64,000 nt of DNA from assembly GCA_013334395.1 (NCBI GenBank), contig JAAXXS010000001.1, positions 1 through 64,000 on the forward strand, in the 5' to 3' direction. The first letter of the stretch is position 1. Each line of letters starts with the position of its first letter. This DNA is from Holophagaceae bacterium. Its GTDB lineage: Bacteria > Acidobacteriota > Holophagae > Holophagales > Holophagaceae. Below, in pieces: positions 37,225 to 46,115 of the stretch. The position numbers and the translations under genes were made by a program. The notes below the pieces were generated by a model, which saw only the letters and a list, made by a program, of their open reading frames with translations, made no database searches and had not been told where the DNA came from.

Positions 37225-37644
37225 ATGACCAACGTTGAAAAGTGGATGACCAAGAATCCCTACACCATCGATCAGGATGCCTCGATCATCGAGGCCATCC
37301 ACTTGATGAAGGAGAAGGGTGTCCGGCGGCTGCCCGTCACGACCGGCGGCCGCTTCGTGGGCCTCATCACGGACCGCATGATCAAGGACTACAGCCCCGG
37401 CAAGGCCACCAGCCTCGACACCTGGGAAGTCCACTACCTGCTGTCCAAGACGCCGGTGAAGGACCTGATGAACGCGGCCCCCATGACGGTGTCGCCTGAG
37501 ACGGACCTCAGCACTGCCGCCCAGGCCATCCTGGACCACAAGCTCTACGGCCTGTGCGTGGTGGATGCCAAGGGCGACCTGGTGGGCATCATGTCCGTGG
37601 GCGACATGCTCAAGGCCGTGGTGGAGTTCACCAAGCCTGCCTAG
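37225..37644 (+). CDS. CBS-pair domain protein
   Basis: MTNVEKWMTKNPYTIDQDASIIEAIHLMKEKGVRRLPVTTGGRFVGLITDR plus second repeat; about 10 nt after livF. Confidence 0.9.
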   Translation: MTNVEKWMTKNPYTIDQDASIIEAIHLMKEKGVRRLPVTTGGRFVGLITDRMIKDYSPGKATSLDTWEVHYLLSKTPVKDLMNAAPMTVSPETDLSTAAQAILDHKLYGLCVVDAKGDLVGIMSVGDMLKAVVEFTKPA

Positions 37645-37741
37645 CCGTCGGCCCTAGGCCGGCAGCCAGGGATCGGGTTGACCCCACCGCCGGATCCCCG
37701 GGATGATGCAAGGGCCGTAGCCCACAGGAGCCCCCTTGCCC

Positions 37742-39007
37742 ATGACAGACCGCCTGCAGGCGTTGCGTACCGGCTTTGCCCGGACCTTCTGGGTGGCCAA
37801 CACCCTGGAGCTCTTCGAGCGCCTGGCCTTCTACGGCTCCAAGGCCGTGCTGGCCGTCTACCTGGTGGAGAAGGTCGGCCTGGGCCGGACCGGCAGCACC
37901 CTGGTGGGCCTCTATGGCTTCGCAGTGTTCTTCCTGCCCACCCTGGCCGGGCCGCTGGTGGACCGCTACGGCTTCCGGCGTAGCCTGATTGCGTGCTTCA
38001 GCATCTTCAGCCTGGGCTACTTCGCCATCGGCTTGGCGGGCCTCTCCCTGGGCAAGGGCCTGGTGGCGGCCGTGGGGACGACGCCCTACGTGATCGGCGC
38101 CCTGCTCCTGACCGCCATCGGGGGCTCCCTCATCAAGCCCTGCGTGGTCGGCACCGTGGCTCGGACGACCACCCCCGAGACCAAGTCCCTGGGCTACTCG
38201 ATCTACTACACCCTCGTGAACCTGGGGGGCGCCATGGGACCCCTGCTCGGTCTCCAGGTGCGGGAAGGACTGGGCATCGAATATGTGCTGGTGATGTCGG
38301 CGGCCACCTCCCTGTTCAATCTGGTCGGTACCCTGGTGTTCTTCAAGGAACCTGAGGGCGGGGTGCCTGAGGGCGATCGTCGCAGCCTGGGGCGGACGCT
38401 GGGGGACATGGGCCGGGTCTTCACGGACCTGCGCTTCATGAGCTTCCTCGTGATCTTCTCCGGCTTCTGGATCATGTTCTGGCAGATCTTCTACGGCCTG
38501 CCGTTCTACGTGCGGGATGCCCTCCACTTCTCGCGCTTCGAGCTCATCGAGACGGTGGACTCCTGGGCCATCATCCTGCTCACGGTGCCCGTGACGGCCC
38601 TCATGCGGAAGGTGCGGCCCATCCTGGCCATGTCCTCAGGTTTCGCCATCGCCAGCCTGGGCTGGGTGCTCATCGGCGCCATTCCCACCTTGAGCGCCAC
38701 CATCGCCGGCATCGTGATCTTCGCCGTGGGCGAGGCCATGCAGGCCCCCCGCTTCTACGAGTACGTCGCGGACCTGGCACCCCCGGACCAAGTGGGCACC
38801 TACATGGGCTTCGCCTTCCTGCCCGTGGCCATCGGGGCCCTGGTGGCGGGCTACCTGAGCGGCTTCCTGGTGGAGCACTTCATGAAGCAGACCTACCGGC
38901 CGGGGATGATGTGGTTCGTGCTGGCGGGCATCGGAGGCGTGTCCACGGTTCTCATGTTGCTCTACGACCGCTTCGTGGCCCCGCACAAGCGGGTGGCCGA
39001 AGCCTAG
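37742..39007 (+). CDS. MFS transporter, POT/PTR (peptide)-like
   Basis: ELFERLAFYGSKAVLAVYL, hydrophobic TM pattern; upstream in-frame TTG at 37736 possible. Confidence 0.75.
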   Translation: MTDRLQALRTGFARTFWVANTLELFERLAFYGSKAVLAVYLVEKVGLGRTGSTLVGLYGFAVFFLPTLAGPLVDRYGFRRSLIACFSIFSLGYFAIGLAGLSLGKGLVAAVGTTPYVIGALLLTAIGGSLIKPCVVGTVARTTTPETKSLGYSIYYTLVNLGGAMGPLLGLQVREGLGIEYVLVMSAATSLFNLVGTLVFFKEPEGGVPEGDRRSLGRTLGDMGRVFTDLRFMSFLVIFSGFWIMFWQIFYGLPFYVRDALHFSRFELIETVDSWAIILLTVPVTALMRKVRPILAMSSGFAIASLGWVLIGAIPTLSATIAGIVIFAVGEAMQAPRFYEYVADLAPPDQVGTYMGFAFLPVAIGALVAGYLSGFLVEHFMKQTYRPGMMWFVLAGIGGVSTVLMLLYDRFVAPHKRVAEA

Positions 39008-41166
39008 AGGTTCCGCGACAGGAACTCCCACATGGCCTGATAGCGCGCCCAGCGGTGCTGGGGCGCGCGGGGGCTGTGGTCGGAGCCCGGCAGCAGCACC
39101 AGCTGGACGGAGTGTCCGGCCTTCTGCAGCGCGTCGATGAGCATGACGCTGTTCTGGGGATGCACGTTGTCATCCAGGGTGCCGTGCAGCAGCAGCAGCT
39201 TGCCCGAGAGGCTCGCCGCAGCCTTCAGCACCGAGCTGGACTCGTAGCCGGCCTTGTTGTCGGCGGGCAGGCCCATGTAGCGCTCGGTGTAGATGCTGTC
39301 GTAGAGGCTCCAGTCCACCACCGGGGCGCCGGCGATGCCCAGCTTCCAGGCCTTGCTGTGGGTGAGGCCGAAGGTGACCATGAAGCCGCCGAAGCTCCAG
39401 CCGTCCAGGCAGAGCCGGTCCAGGTCGGCCCAGCCCTGGGCCTTCAGCCAGGCGTGGCCGTCCAGCTGGTCCTGCAGCTCCTGGGCTCCCAGGTTCCGGT
39501 GGATGCCGTGGGCGCTGGCGATGCCCTTGGCGGAAGCGCTGCGGTTGTCGCAGATCCAGGTGGCGATGCCTTGCTGGGCCAGGAACTGGAACCAGCTCAT
39601 GGAGCGGCTCCAGGCATTCCCGACCGTGGGCGCGGCGGGGCCGCCGTAGATGTACTGGTAGACCGGATACTTCTTGGCGGGATCGAAGTCCACGGGGCGC
39701 ACCAGCATGGTCTCCATGAGGAACCCGTCCCGGGTCTTGACCTGCTGGAAGCTCACCTGGCCGAGCTTCAGGGTCTTCCAGTCATCGCCGGGGTTGGCGT
39801 CGATGAGGCGGAGCCGCTGGCCGGAGCCGTCGTGGAGGGCCTGCTGGGGCGGAGTGTGGACATCGCTCCAGGTGTCCAGGAAAGCCGTGAAGGTGGCATT
39901 GAACTTCACGCGGTGGGTGCCGGGCCGCTCTGTGAGCCGGATGAAGCCCTTGCCGTCGAGCCCGATGCGGCAGGCGTCCAGCGTGACCGGGCTGCGCTCG
40001 GTGGCGTCGAAGTAGACCTGCTGGGCCTTGGCGTCCACCCCGTGGACCTTCCGCACATCCCAGGCGCCGGTGGTGACCGCGCCGACCAGGCCACCCTCCT
40101 TGTCGTAGCGGTAGAGGTGCTGGTGGCCCGTGCGGCTCGACTCCCAGAGGAAGCCGCCATCCGCCAGGAACCAGGGCAGGGGCAGGCGCTCCTGCCAGGC
40201 GTGGCTGCGCTCGCGGATGAGCACCCGCGAGGTGGTGCCCAGGTGGCGGCGCAGGTCCAGCCAGGACTGGACCCGGTCCTGGTAGGCCGCCAGCAGCCGC
40301 CCCTCGGGATCCCAGCCAACCTGCACGATCAGGGTCTCCTGACCCGGGTAGGGGTTCTCCATCCAGGTGGTCTGGCCCTGGAGGTCCGCCACGCCCAGGC
40401 GGGCGATGGGGTTGGGGTCACCGGCCTTGGGGTAGCGGGCGGAGAGGGCCTTATGGGGCTGGGTGCGGTCGTCCATCAGGGTGAAGACTGGGACCCTGGT
40501 CTCGTCCAGGCTCAGGTAGGCCACGCGCCGGGAGTCCGGGGCCCACCAGAAGGCGCTGAAGCCACCCCGACCATAGAGCTCCTCCTGGTAGACCCAGTCC
40601 AGGCGGCCGTTGAAGACCGTGGCGCCGCCGCCCGTGGTGAGGCGGGTCTCCTGGCCCGTGGCGACCTCGGTCCGGTAGAGGTCATTGCCGCGCAGGTAGG
40701 CCACCTGGAGGCCGTCGGGGCTGAAGGTGGGCTCGTCGGCCTTGCCGCCGATCAACCGCCGCACCGAGGCCCCTTTCAGCTCCACCAGGAAATACTCCCC
40801 GGCGACGGCCAGCAAGAAGGCACTGCGGTCCGGGTTCCAGAGCAGGGTGCCCCGGTCCAGGGCGGCCTTCGCTGCGGCCTCCGGGACCCCGGCCCCGGCC
40901 AGGGCCTTCTCGATGGGGCTGGCGTCCAGCAGGGGCTTGGCTTCCCAGGTGGCGGGATCCACGCGCAGCAGGGCCACGCGGTTGCCGTCCCGGCTGGTCC
41001 GCAGGAGCCCCCCGTCCGGAAGCCAGTCCAGCCGGGTGGCGGCGGGACCTTCGTAGGCTTTCCGCAGGGTCGGATGGCCCACCGCCTCGAGGGTGAGGGT
41101 GCCGGTGCCCTGAGCGAGCAGGCTGGAGGCGAGGAGCAGGCAGGCCAGGGCGGTGCGCAGCGACAT
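39004..41166 (-). CDS. S9 family peptidase, dipeptidyl-peptidase IV-like
   Basis: Signal peptide; YQYIYGGPAAPTVGNAW, catalytic DGWSFGGFMVT, HGTLDDNVHPQNSV. Confidence 0.92.
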   Translation of the reverse strand: MSLRTALACLLLASSLLAQGTGTLTLEAVGHPTLRKAYEGPAATRLDWLPDGGLLRTSRDGNRVALLRVDPATWEAKPLLDASPIEKALAGAGVPEAAAKAALDRGTLLWNPDRSAFLLAVAGEYFLVELKGASVRRLIGGKADEPTFSPDGLQVAYLRGNDLYRTEVATGQETRLTTGGGATVFNGRLDWVYQEELYGRGGFSAFWWAPDSRRVAYLSLDETRVPVFTLMDDRTQPHKALSARYPKAGDPNPIARLGVADLQGQTTWMENPYPGQETLIVQVGWDPEGRLLAAYQDRVQSWLDLRRHLGTTSRVLIRERSHAWQERLPLPWFLADGGFLWESSRTGHQHLYRYDKEGGLVGAVTTGAWDVRKVHGVDAKAQQVYFDATERSPVTLDACRIGLDGKGFIRLTERPGTHRVKFNATFTAFLDTWSDVHTPPQQALHDGSGQRLRLIDANPGDDWKTLKLGQVSFQQVKTRDGFLMETMLVRPVDFDPAKKYPVYQYIYGGPAAPTVGNAWSRSMSWFQFLAQQGIATWICDNRSASAKGIASAHGIHRNLGAQELQDQLDGHAWLKAQGWADLDRLCLDGWSFGGFMVTFGLTHSKAWKLGIAGAPVVDWSLYDSIYTERYMGLPADNKAGYESSSVLKAAASLSGKLLLLHGTLDDNVHPQNSVMLIDALQKAGHSVQLVLLPGSDHSPRAPQHRWARYQAMWEFLSRNL

Positions 41167-41232
41167 GGGAACTCCGGGGGGATGGCGGATGGGCATCCCG
41201 GGGGCAGGGCAGGGTCAGGGTGGCGTGGGGCC

Positions 41233-42543
41233 TCAGGCGGGCAGGTGCGGCCGGGTCAGGTTGCGGTGCCCCTCGGCCGTGACCAGCAGGTTGTCCTCGA
41301 TCCGGATGCCGCCGCAGGGGGTGAGCTCGTCGATGAGCTTCCAGTTGAAGCGGTCCCGGTATTCGTTGTCACGGAAGGGCCGCAGCAGCATGGGGATGAA
41401 GTAGAGCCCGGGCTCCACCGTGAACACCTGGCCCGCGTCGATGGTGCGGGTGGTGCGGAGGAAGGGATGCTGGGGCGGCGGGGGGGCGGGGGTGCCGTCG
41501 GGGGCGCCCTGGCGGCCCGCCACGTCGTGCACCTGGATGCCCAAGTGGTGGCCCAGCCCGTGGGGGAAGAAGGGGCGGCTGAGGCCATCGGCCACAGCCT
41601 CCTCGGGGCTGACCTTCAGGATGCCCTGTTCCTGCAGCAAGCCGGCGATGAGCAGGTGCCCCTGGTGGTGAAGGTCCCCGTAGGGCAGCTGGGGCTTCAC
41701 CATGGCGCAGAGGTCCAGCTCGATCTGGACCATGCCATCGATGAGGGCTGCGAACCGGGGGTCGCAGTGGGGCGCCGCCAGGGTCCGGGTGATGTCGGCG
41801 GCGTAGCCGCGCACCTGGGCGCCGGCGTCGATGAGCAGGACCGCGCCGTGCTTGAGCCCGCGCTTGCCCTCGTAGTGGAGGGTGGCGCCCTTCTCGTTGA
41901 GGGCCACGATGCTGCCGTAGGGCATCTCGTGATCCACGATGCCCGCGGCCTGCACGTAGGCGTGGTGGATCTCCAATTCGCTGGCCCCGGCCAGGAAGGC
42001 GGCCCGGGCGGCCCGGTGGCCCCGGGCGGCGATGACTGTGGCCTCATCGATGCACTCGACTTCGTAGGCGCTCTTGGTGGTGCGGTGCCAGTCGAGGTGG
42101 GCCGTCAGCAGGGCGGGGTTCAGCTCCAAGCCCGCGGCCTCGGCCCGGTCGGTCTCGTTGCCAATGTAGGCGGCCCGGGTCAGGGTGCCCAGGCGCTTCC
42201 AGACGTCCTCCACGGTGCCGACTTCCTCGAGGTCGAAGGCGGCGGCCCAGAAGGGATCGCCGAGGGGCGACTGCTCGTACCAGAAGTCCTCGGGGGCGTA
42301 GCGGATAAGGCGGGGGCGCTGGCCCGGGCGGATCACCACCACGTGGTGGGGCCCCGCCATGGGGCACCAGTGGGCGAAGTGGGGCGTGGGGTGGAAGGGG
42401 GCGTCCTGGTCGTCGGCGAAGTGGGTGTAGACCTTGCCGCTGGAGATCACCAGGGCGTCGTAGCCCGTCTCGGCGAGGGCCTCAGCGGTGGTGCGCTGGC
42501 GCTCGGCGAGGTGGCTTTGGAAGAGGGCGGAGAGATCGGTCAT
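41233..42543 (-). CDS. pepQ: Xaa-Pro dipeptidase (M24B)
   Basis: AVLLIDAGAQVRGYAADITRTL, FFPHGLGHHLGIQVHDV, VFTVEPGLYFIP. Confidence 0.9.
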   Translation of the reverse strand: MTDLSALFQSHLAERQRTTAEALAETGYDALVISSGKVYTHFADDQDAPFHPTPHFAHWCPMAGPHHVVVIRPGQRPRLIRYAPEDFWYEQSPLGDPFWAAAFDLEEVGTVEDVWKRLGTLTRAAYIGNETDRAEAAGLELNPALLTAHLDWHRTTKSAYEVECIDEATVIAARGHRAARAAFLAGASELEIHHAYVQAAGIVDHEMPYGSIVALNEKGATLHYEGKRGLKHGAVLLIDAGAQVRGYAADITRTLAAPHCDPRFAALIDGMVQIELDLCAMVKPQLPYGDLHHQGHLLIAGLLQEQGILKVSPEEAVADGLSRPFFPHGLGHHLGIQVHDVAGRQGAPDGTPAPPPPQHPFLRTTRTIDAGQVFTVEPGLYFIPMLLRPFRDNEYRDRFNWKLIDELTPCGGIRIEDNLLVTAEGHRNLTRPHLPA

Positions 42544-42595
42544 GGGGTCATCCAGGTGAGGATCCAGGTTGTCAGAGGATCGGGGGTTCGGAAAG

Positions 42596-43405
42596 TCAGA
42601 GGAAGCGGAGCGGCTTCTCCTCGGGGGCGAACCCGTGGCGGACCGCCTTCTCGAAGAACAGGGCCAGGCTCTCCCGTTCGGCCTCGCCCAGGGTGTAGCT
42701 GATGTTCTCCGTGAGGTACTCGTGGAGCTCGATCTTGGTCCAGCCGATGGTCCGCCGGGCCTCTTCAACGATATCGGGCAGCTGGGCCAGGCCGATCTCC
42801 AGGCTCTTGTGGAAGAAGGGCCCCACGCCGCCGGGCACCTTCAGGACTGGGGCATCCTTCCGCACCAGCCAGAGGGCGAAGACGAAGGGGAGGCCGGTCC
42901 AGGCATGCCACTCCTCGGCGAGGTCCAGCACGAAGAGGCCCTGCCGGGGCGCGCGCATGGCTGCGTCACCGATCATCAGGGCCGCGTCGTGGCCTTCCAG
43001 CATCGCAGGCAGGTCCGGGCCCATGTCCGCCACCACCGGGCTCACGCCGTAGCGCTCGCGGAGCAGCAGCTGGGCCAGGACCACGCTGGTGCGGCTGGAG
43101 GTGTCGAGGGCCAGGCTGCGGATCTGCTCGGGCGGGACCTTCGACAGGATCACCACGCTGCGCACCCGCTTGGGCGAGGCGATGCAGAGCCCCGGTACGA
43201 TGAGCAGGTCCGGGATCCGCAGGTACTCGATGGAGCTGACGATGCCCGCGTCCACCTCGCCCGCCCGCAGGCGGTCGGCGCAGACCGAGGGGTAGTGGAA
43301 CTTCAGGTGGAAGTGCTCCCAGCCCAGCCCGTGCTTGAACCCCTGGTTCAGGGGGGCGGCGTTGAGGTAGTCGATGATGGAGAGGCGGAAGGGAGACTCT
43401 GGCAT
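42596..43405 (-). CDS. mqnA: Chorismate dehydratase, futalosine menaquinone pathway
   Basis: LSIIDYLNAAPLNQGF, GEVDAGIVSSIEYLRIPDLLIVPGLCIAS, LIGDAAMRA. Confidence 0.9.
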   Translation of the reverse strand: MPESPFRLSIIDYLNAAPLNQGFKHGLGWEHFHLKFHYPSVCADRLRAGEVDAGIVSSIEYLRIPDLLIVPGLCIASPKRVRSVVILSKVPPEQIRSLALDTSSRTSVVLAQLLLRERYGVSPVVADMGPDLPAMLEGHDAALMIGDAAMRAPRQGLFVLDLAEEWHAWTGLPFVFALWLVRKDAPVLKVPGGVGPFFHKSLEIGLAQLPDIVEEARRTIGWTKIELHEYLTENISYTLGEAERESLALFFEKAVRHGFAPEEKPLRFL

Positions 43406-43491
43406 GGCTTGAGTCTAGGAGCCCCGCCGGCTCGCGTGAAACCCTTCTGCGATTCCCTTGCAGGTCGCGGTGGCCCTGGCATGATGACTCC

Positions 43492-43956
43492 ATGCTCCTC
43501 TGGCACTACGAGCTGACCACTCCCATGGGACCGATGCGCGCCGCCTTCGACGGCCGTGGCAGGCTCCAGCAGCTGGTGCTGGAGGGCCATGATCCCCGCA
43601 AGACCAGCCCGCTGCCCCCCCGGGAGCAGCGGGAGGCGAAGCGCTTTCTGGACCGTCAGATCGAGGCCTATCTCGCGGGTACCCTGCGCACCTTCACCGT
43701 GCCCCTGGACCCCCAGGGGACGGCCATCGAGCTGCGGGTCTGGGACACCATCCTTACCATCCCCTTCGGGCAGAACCGGCAGCCGGCAGACCTGGCCGCC
43801 TGGCTGGGCATTGATGAGGACGTGGTCGTCATGGCCTGCGTCGCCAACCCCATCGTCCTGCTGATCCCCGCCCACCGGGTGATCCTGCCGGGCGATGGTC
43901 CCCTCCCGAAAGCACTGCGTCACCTTGAGACTGGGACGGGATGGCAGAAGCCCTGA
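43492..43956 (+). CDS. MGMT/Ogt-like protein with PAHR in place of PCHR (predicted catalytically dead)
   Basis: ELRVWDTILTIPFGQ...VANPIVLLIPAHRVI; GCC (Ala) at 43870-43872. Confidence 0.8.
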   Translation: MLLWHYELTTPMGPMRAAFDGRGRLQQLVLEGHDPRKTSPLPPREQREAKRFLDRQIEAYLAGTLRTFTVPLDPQGTAIELRVWDTILTIPFGQNRQPADLAAWLGIDEDVVVMACVANPIVLLIPAHRVILPGDGPLPKALRHLETGTGWQKP

Positions 43957-43979
43957 TAACAAAAAACCGCGATTCTGCC

Positions 43980-44504
43980 ATGCTGGAGCCCATGCCAGAG
44001 ACCTTTCATATGCTCAGCACACCCTTCGGGGAGCTGGGCGCAGCCTTCGACGGCGATGGGCGTCTGGCGCAGCTGGTCCGGGTCTACAAGATGCCTCCGG
44101 CACCGCCCGAAGGGCCGCTGCCGCGGAGCCTGCCCTACCTGAGGCGGCAGCTGGAGGCCTATTTCTCGGGCAACCTCCGCGACTTCAACATTCCCATGAT
44201 CGTGGAAGGCACTGACTTTCAGCGACGGGTCTGGAAGGAGCTGCAGAAGATCCCCTATGGCCAGGCCGTCACCTACCTGGAGCTGGCGCGGCGCCTGGGC
44301 GACGAAAAGTGCATCCGGGCCGCGGCTCGCGCCAACGCGGCGAACCCCATCGCCATCCTGATCCCCTGCCACCGCGTCATCGGCTCGGATGGGTCCCTGG
44401 TGGGCTACGCCGGCGGGCTGGACATGAAGGAGTTCCTGCTGCGCCTGGAGGGCGTCCTGCCCAAGGCGCCGCCCCAGCCAAGGCTGCCGCTGAGCTGGGA
44501 CTGA
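43980..44504 (+). CDS. Methylated-DNA-[protein]-cysteine S-methyltransferase
   Basis: RRVWKELQKIPYGQAVTYLELARRLG, NAANPIAILIPCHRVIGSDGSLVGYAGGLDMKEFLLRLE; start may be 43941, 43980 or 43992. Confidence 0.9.
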   Translation: MLEPMPETFHMLSTPFGELGAAFDGDGRLAQLVRVYKMPPAPPEGPLPRSLPYLRRQLEAYFSGNLRDFNIPMIVEGTDFQRRVWKELQKIPYGQAVTYLELARRLGDEKCIRAAARANAANPIAILIPCHRVIGSDGSLVGYAGGLDMKEFLLRLEGVLPKAPPQPRLPLSWD

Positions 44505-44864
44505 TCAGCCGGGGAGGACCCGCAGGGGGCCGCGCTCCAGCTCGAGCCGGGTCTCGCCGGTGGCGCCGAAGGCCGCTTTCAGGTGGGCCACGCCCCGCTC
44601 CATGTCCACGGCCCCGCAGCTGAAGAAGTCCACGGCCGCGAAGCCGTGCTCAGGCCAGGTGTGGATGGCGAGGTGGCTCTCGGCGATGATGACGGCGCCG
44701 CTGACCCCGTGGGGGCTGAAGTGATGGAAGCTGTGGGTCACGATGGTGGCGCCGGAGGCCGTGGCGGCTTCGAGCATGGCCCGGGTCACCCCTTCCAGAT
44801 CAGCCAGGGCGGGGGCCTCGCAGCCCGTGAACTCGGCGAGCAGGTGGCGGCCCAGGGCGCTCAT
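44505..44864 (-). CDS. speD: S-adenosylmethionine decarboxylase proenzyme
   Basis: FHHFSPHGVSGAVIIAESHLAIHTWPEHGFAAVDFFSCG. Confidence 0.92.
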   Translation of the reverse strand: MSALGRHLLAEFTGCEAPALADLEGVTRAMLEAATASGATIVTHSFHHFSPHGVSGAVIIAESHLAIHTWPEHGFAAVDFFSCGAVDMERGVAHLKAAFGATGETRLELERGPLRVLPG

Positions 44865-46090
44865 GGGATTCGGGTCAGCAGGGCCACGCACTCCACATGG
44901 CTGGTGAGGGGGAAGAGGTCCAGCACCGCCAGCTGCTCCAGGCGCCAGGCGCTGGAGAGCCGCTTCACGTCCCGGCAGAAGGCGGCGCCGTCGCAGCCCA
45001 CCAGCACCAGGGTGCCCACGCCCGCGGTGGCCAGCCGGTCACAGAGGGCGGGCTCCAGGCCTGCCCGGGGTGGGTCCAGCAGGATCACATCCTCGGGCTG
45101 GCCGAGGCCTTCGGGCACCCACTCCGCCACGTCGGCCACCAGGCACTCGGCGGGCAGGCCCGCGGCCTCCAGGTTGCGCCGGGCCCAGGCCACGGCCGCG
45201 GTGCCGGACTCCACGAGCACCCGGTGCTGGAAGCGGTCGCCCAGCAGCACGGAGAAGAGACCCACGCCGCCATAGAGGTCGAACAGGGTGCTGCCCTGGA
45301 CCTTCCAGTCCCGCAGCAGGCTCCCGAAGGCCTCGGCGGCCCAGGGCGGACTCACCTGGAAGAAGGCGCCGGGCTCGTGGCACAGCACGGCCTCGCCCAG
45401 CCGATGGCGGATGGGCTGGGTGGCGCGGTGCCAGCCATCGGGTTCCAGAGTCCAGGTCCGGCTCCGCTCATCGGTGGCCCACACCTGGTCTGCGGGACTG
45501 CCCGTGGACAGCTCCCAGCGTCCAGGACGGGTCGTGAGCGCCTGGCCGCGGATGCCCTCCAGCAGCCGGGGGATGGCGTTCGACAGGGGGTCCGCCGCGG
45601 CGGGGCAGGTGGTGATCGGCACCAGCGCGTGGCTGTGCCGCCGGAAGTAGCCGAGGGAGGCGCCGTCCCAGTGCAGCTGGATCCGGTGGCGGCGGGCCTC
45701 GTCCGGGGCGGGGTGCCAGGTCCAGGGCTGGTCCTCGCCCAGCTGGCGCCGCAGCAGGTCCGCGACCATCTGGCGCTTGAGCTCGGGACCATGCCGGCCG
45801 GCCTCCCAGAGCTCACAGCCCCCGCAGAGGTCGGCCACGGCACAGGCAGCCTCTGTCCTCCGCGGGTCCCGGGTGACCCAGCGGGTGACCCGGCCTTCAC
45901 CGTGGCGGGCCTTCCAGATGACATTGGCCTCGATGACCTCGCCGGGGAAGAGGGCGAGGGGCGCCTCCAGCAGGAGCAGGCGGCCATCCTCGGCCCGACC
46001 CACGCCCTTGCCACCCCAGGCGAGTCGCTCGATGGAGCCTCGCCAACCTTCAGTGTGTGCAGGGGAATTCCGATATGCTGGCGGAACCCC
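44861..46090 (-). CDS. TrmA/RlmD-family RNA (uracil-5-)-methyltransferase; start codon uncertain
   Basis: Cys cluster CAVADLCGGC, FQVSPPWAAEAFGSLL, LFDLYGGVGLFSVLLG, VILLDPPRAGLEPALCDRL; start end approximate. Confidence 0.8.
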   Translation of the reverse strand, partial: GVPPAYRNSPAHTEGWRGSIERLAWGGKGVGRAEDGRLLLLEAPLALFPGEVIEANVIWKARHGEGRVTRWVTRDPRRTEAACAVADLCGGCELWEAGRHGPELKRQMVADLLRRQLGEDQPWTWHPAPDEARRHRIQLHWDGASLGYFRRHSHALVPITTCPAAADPLSNAIPRLLEGIRGQALTTRPGRWELSTGSPADQVWATDERSRTWTLEPDGWHRATQPIRHRLGEAVLCHEPGAFFQVSPPWAAEAFGSLLRDWKVQGSTLFDLYGGVGLFSVLLGDRFQHRVLVESGTAAVAWARRNLEAAGLPAECLVADVAEWVPEGLGQPEDVILLDPPRAGLEPALCDRLATAGVGTLVLVGCDGAAFCRDVKRLSSAWRLEQLAVLDLFPLTSHVECVALLTRIP

Positions 46091-46115
46091 TCTCTTTTTG
46101 GAGCCTGTTTCCGCC

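Noticed and set aside
38911-42702. 1263-aa plus-strand ORF
   Set aside because: Antisense shadow of the S9 peptidase and PepQ genes; low-complexity G/A/V/H-rich translation with no motifs, a GC-rich artefact
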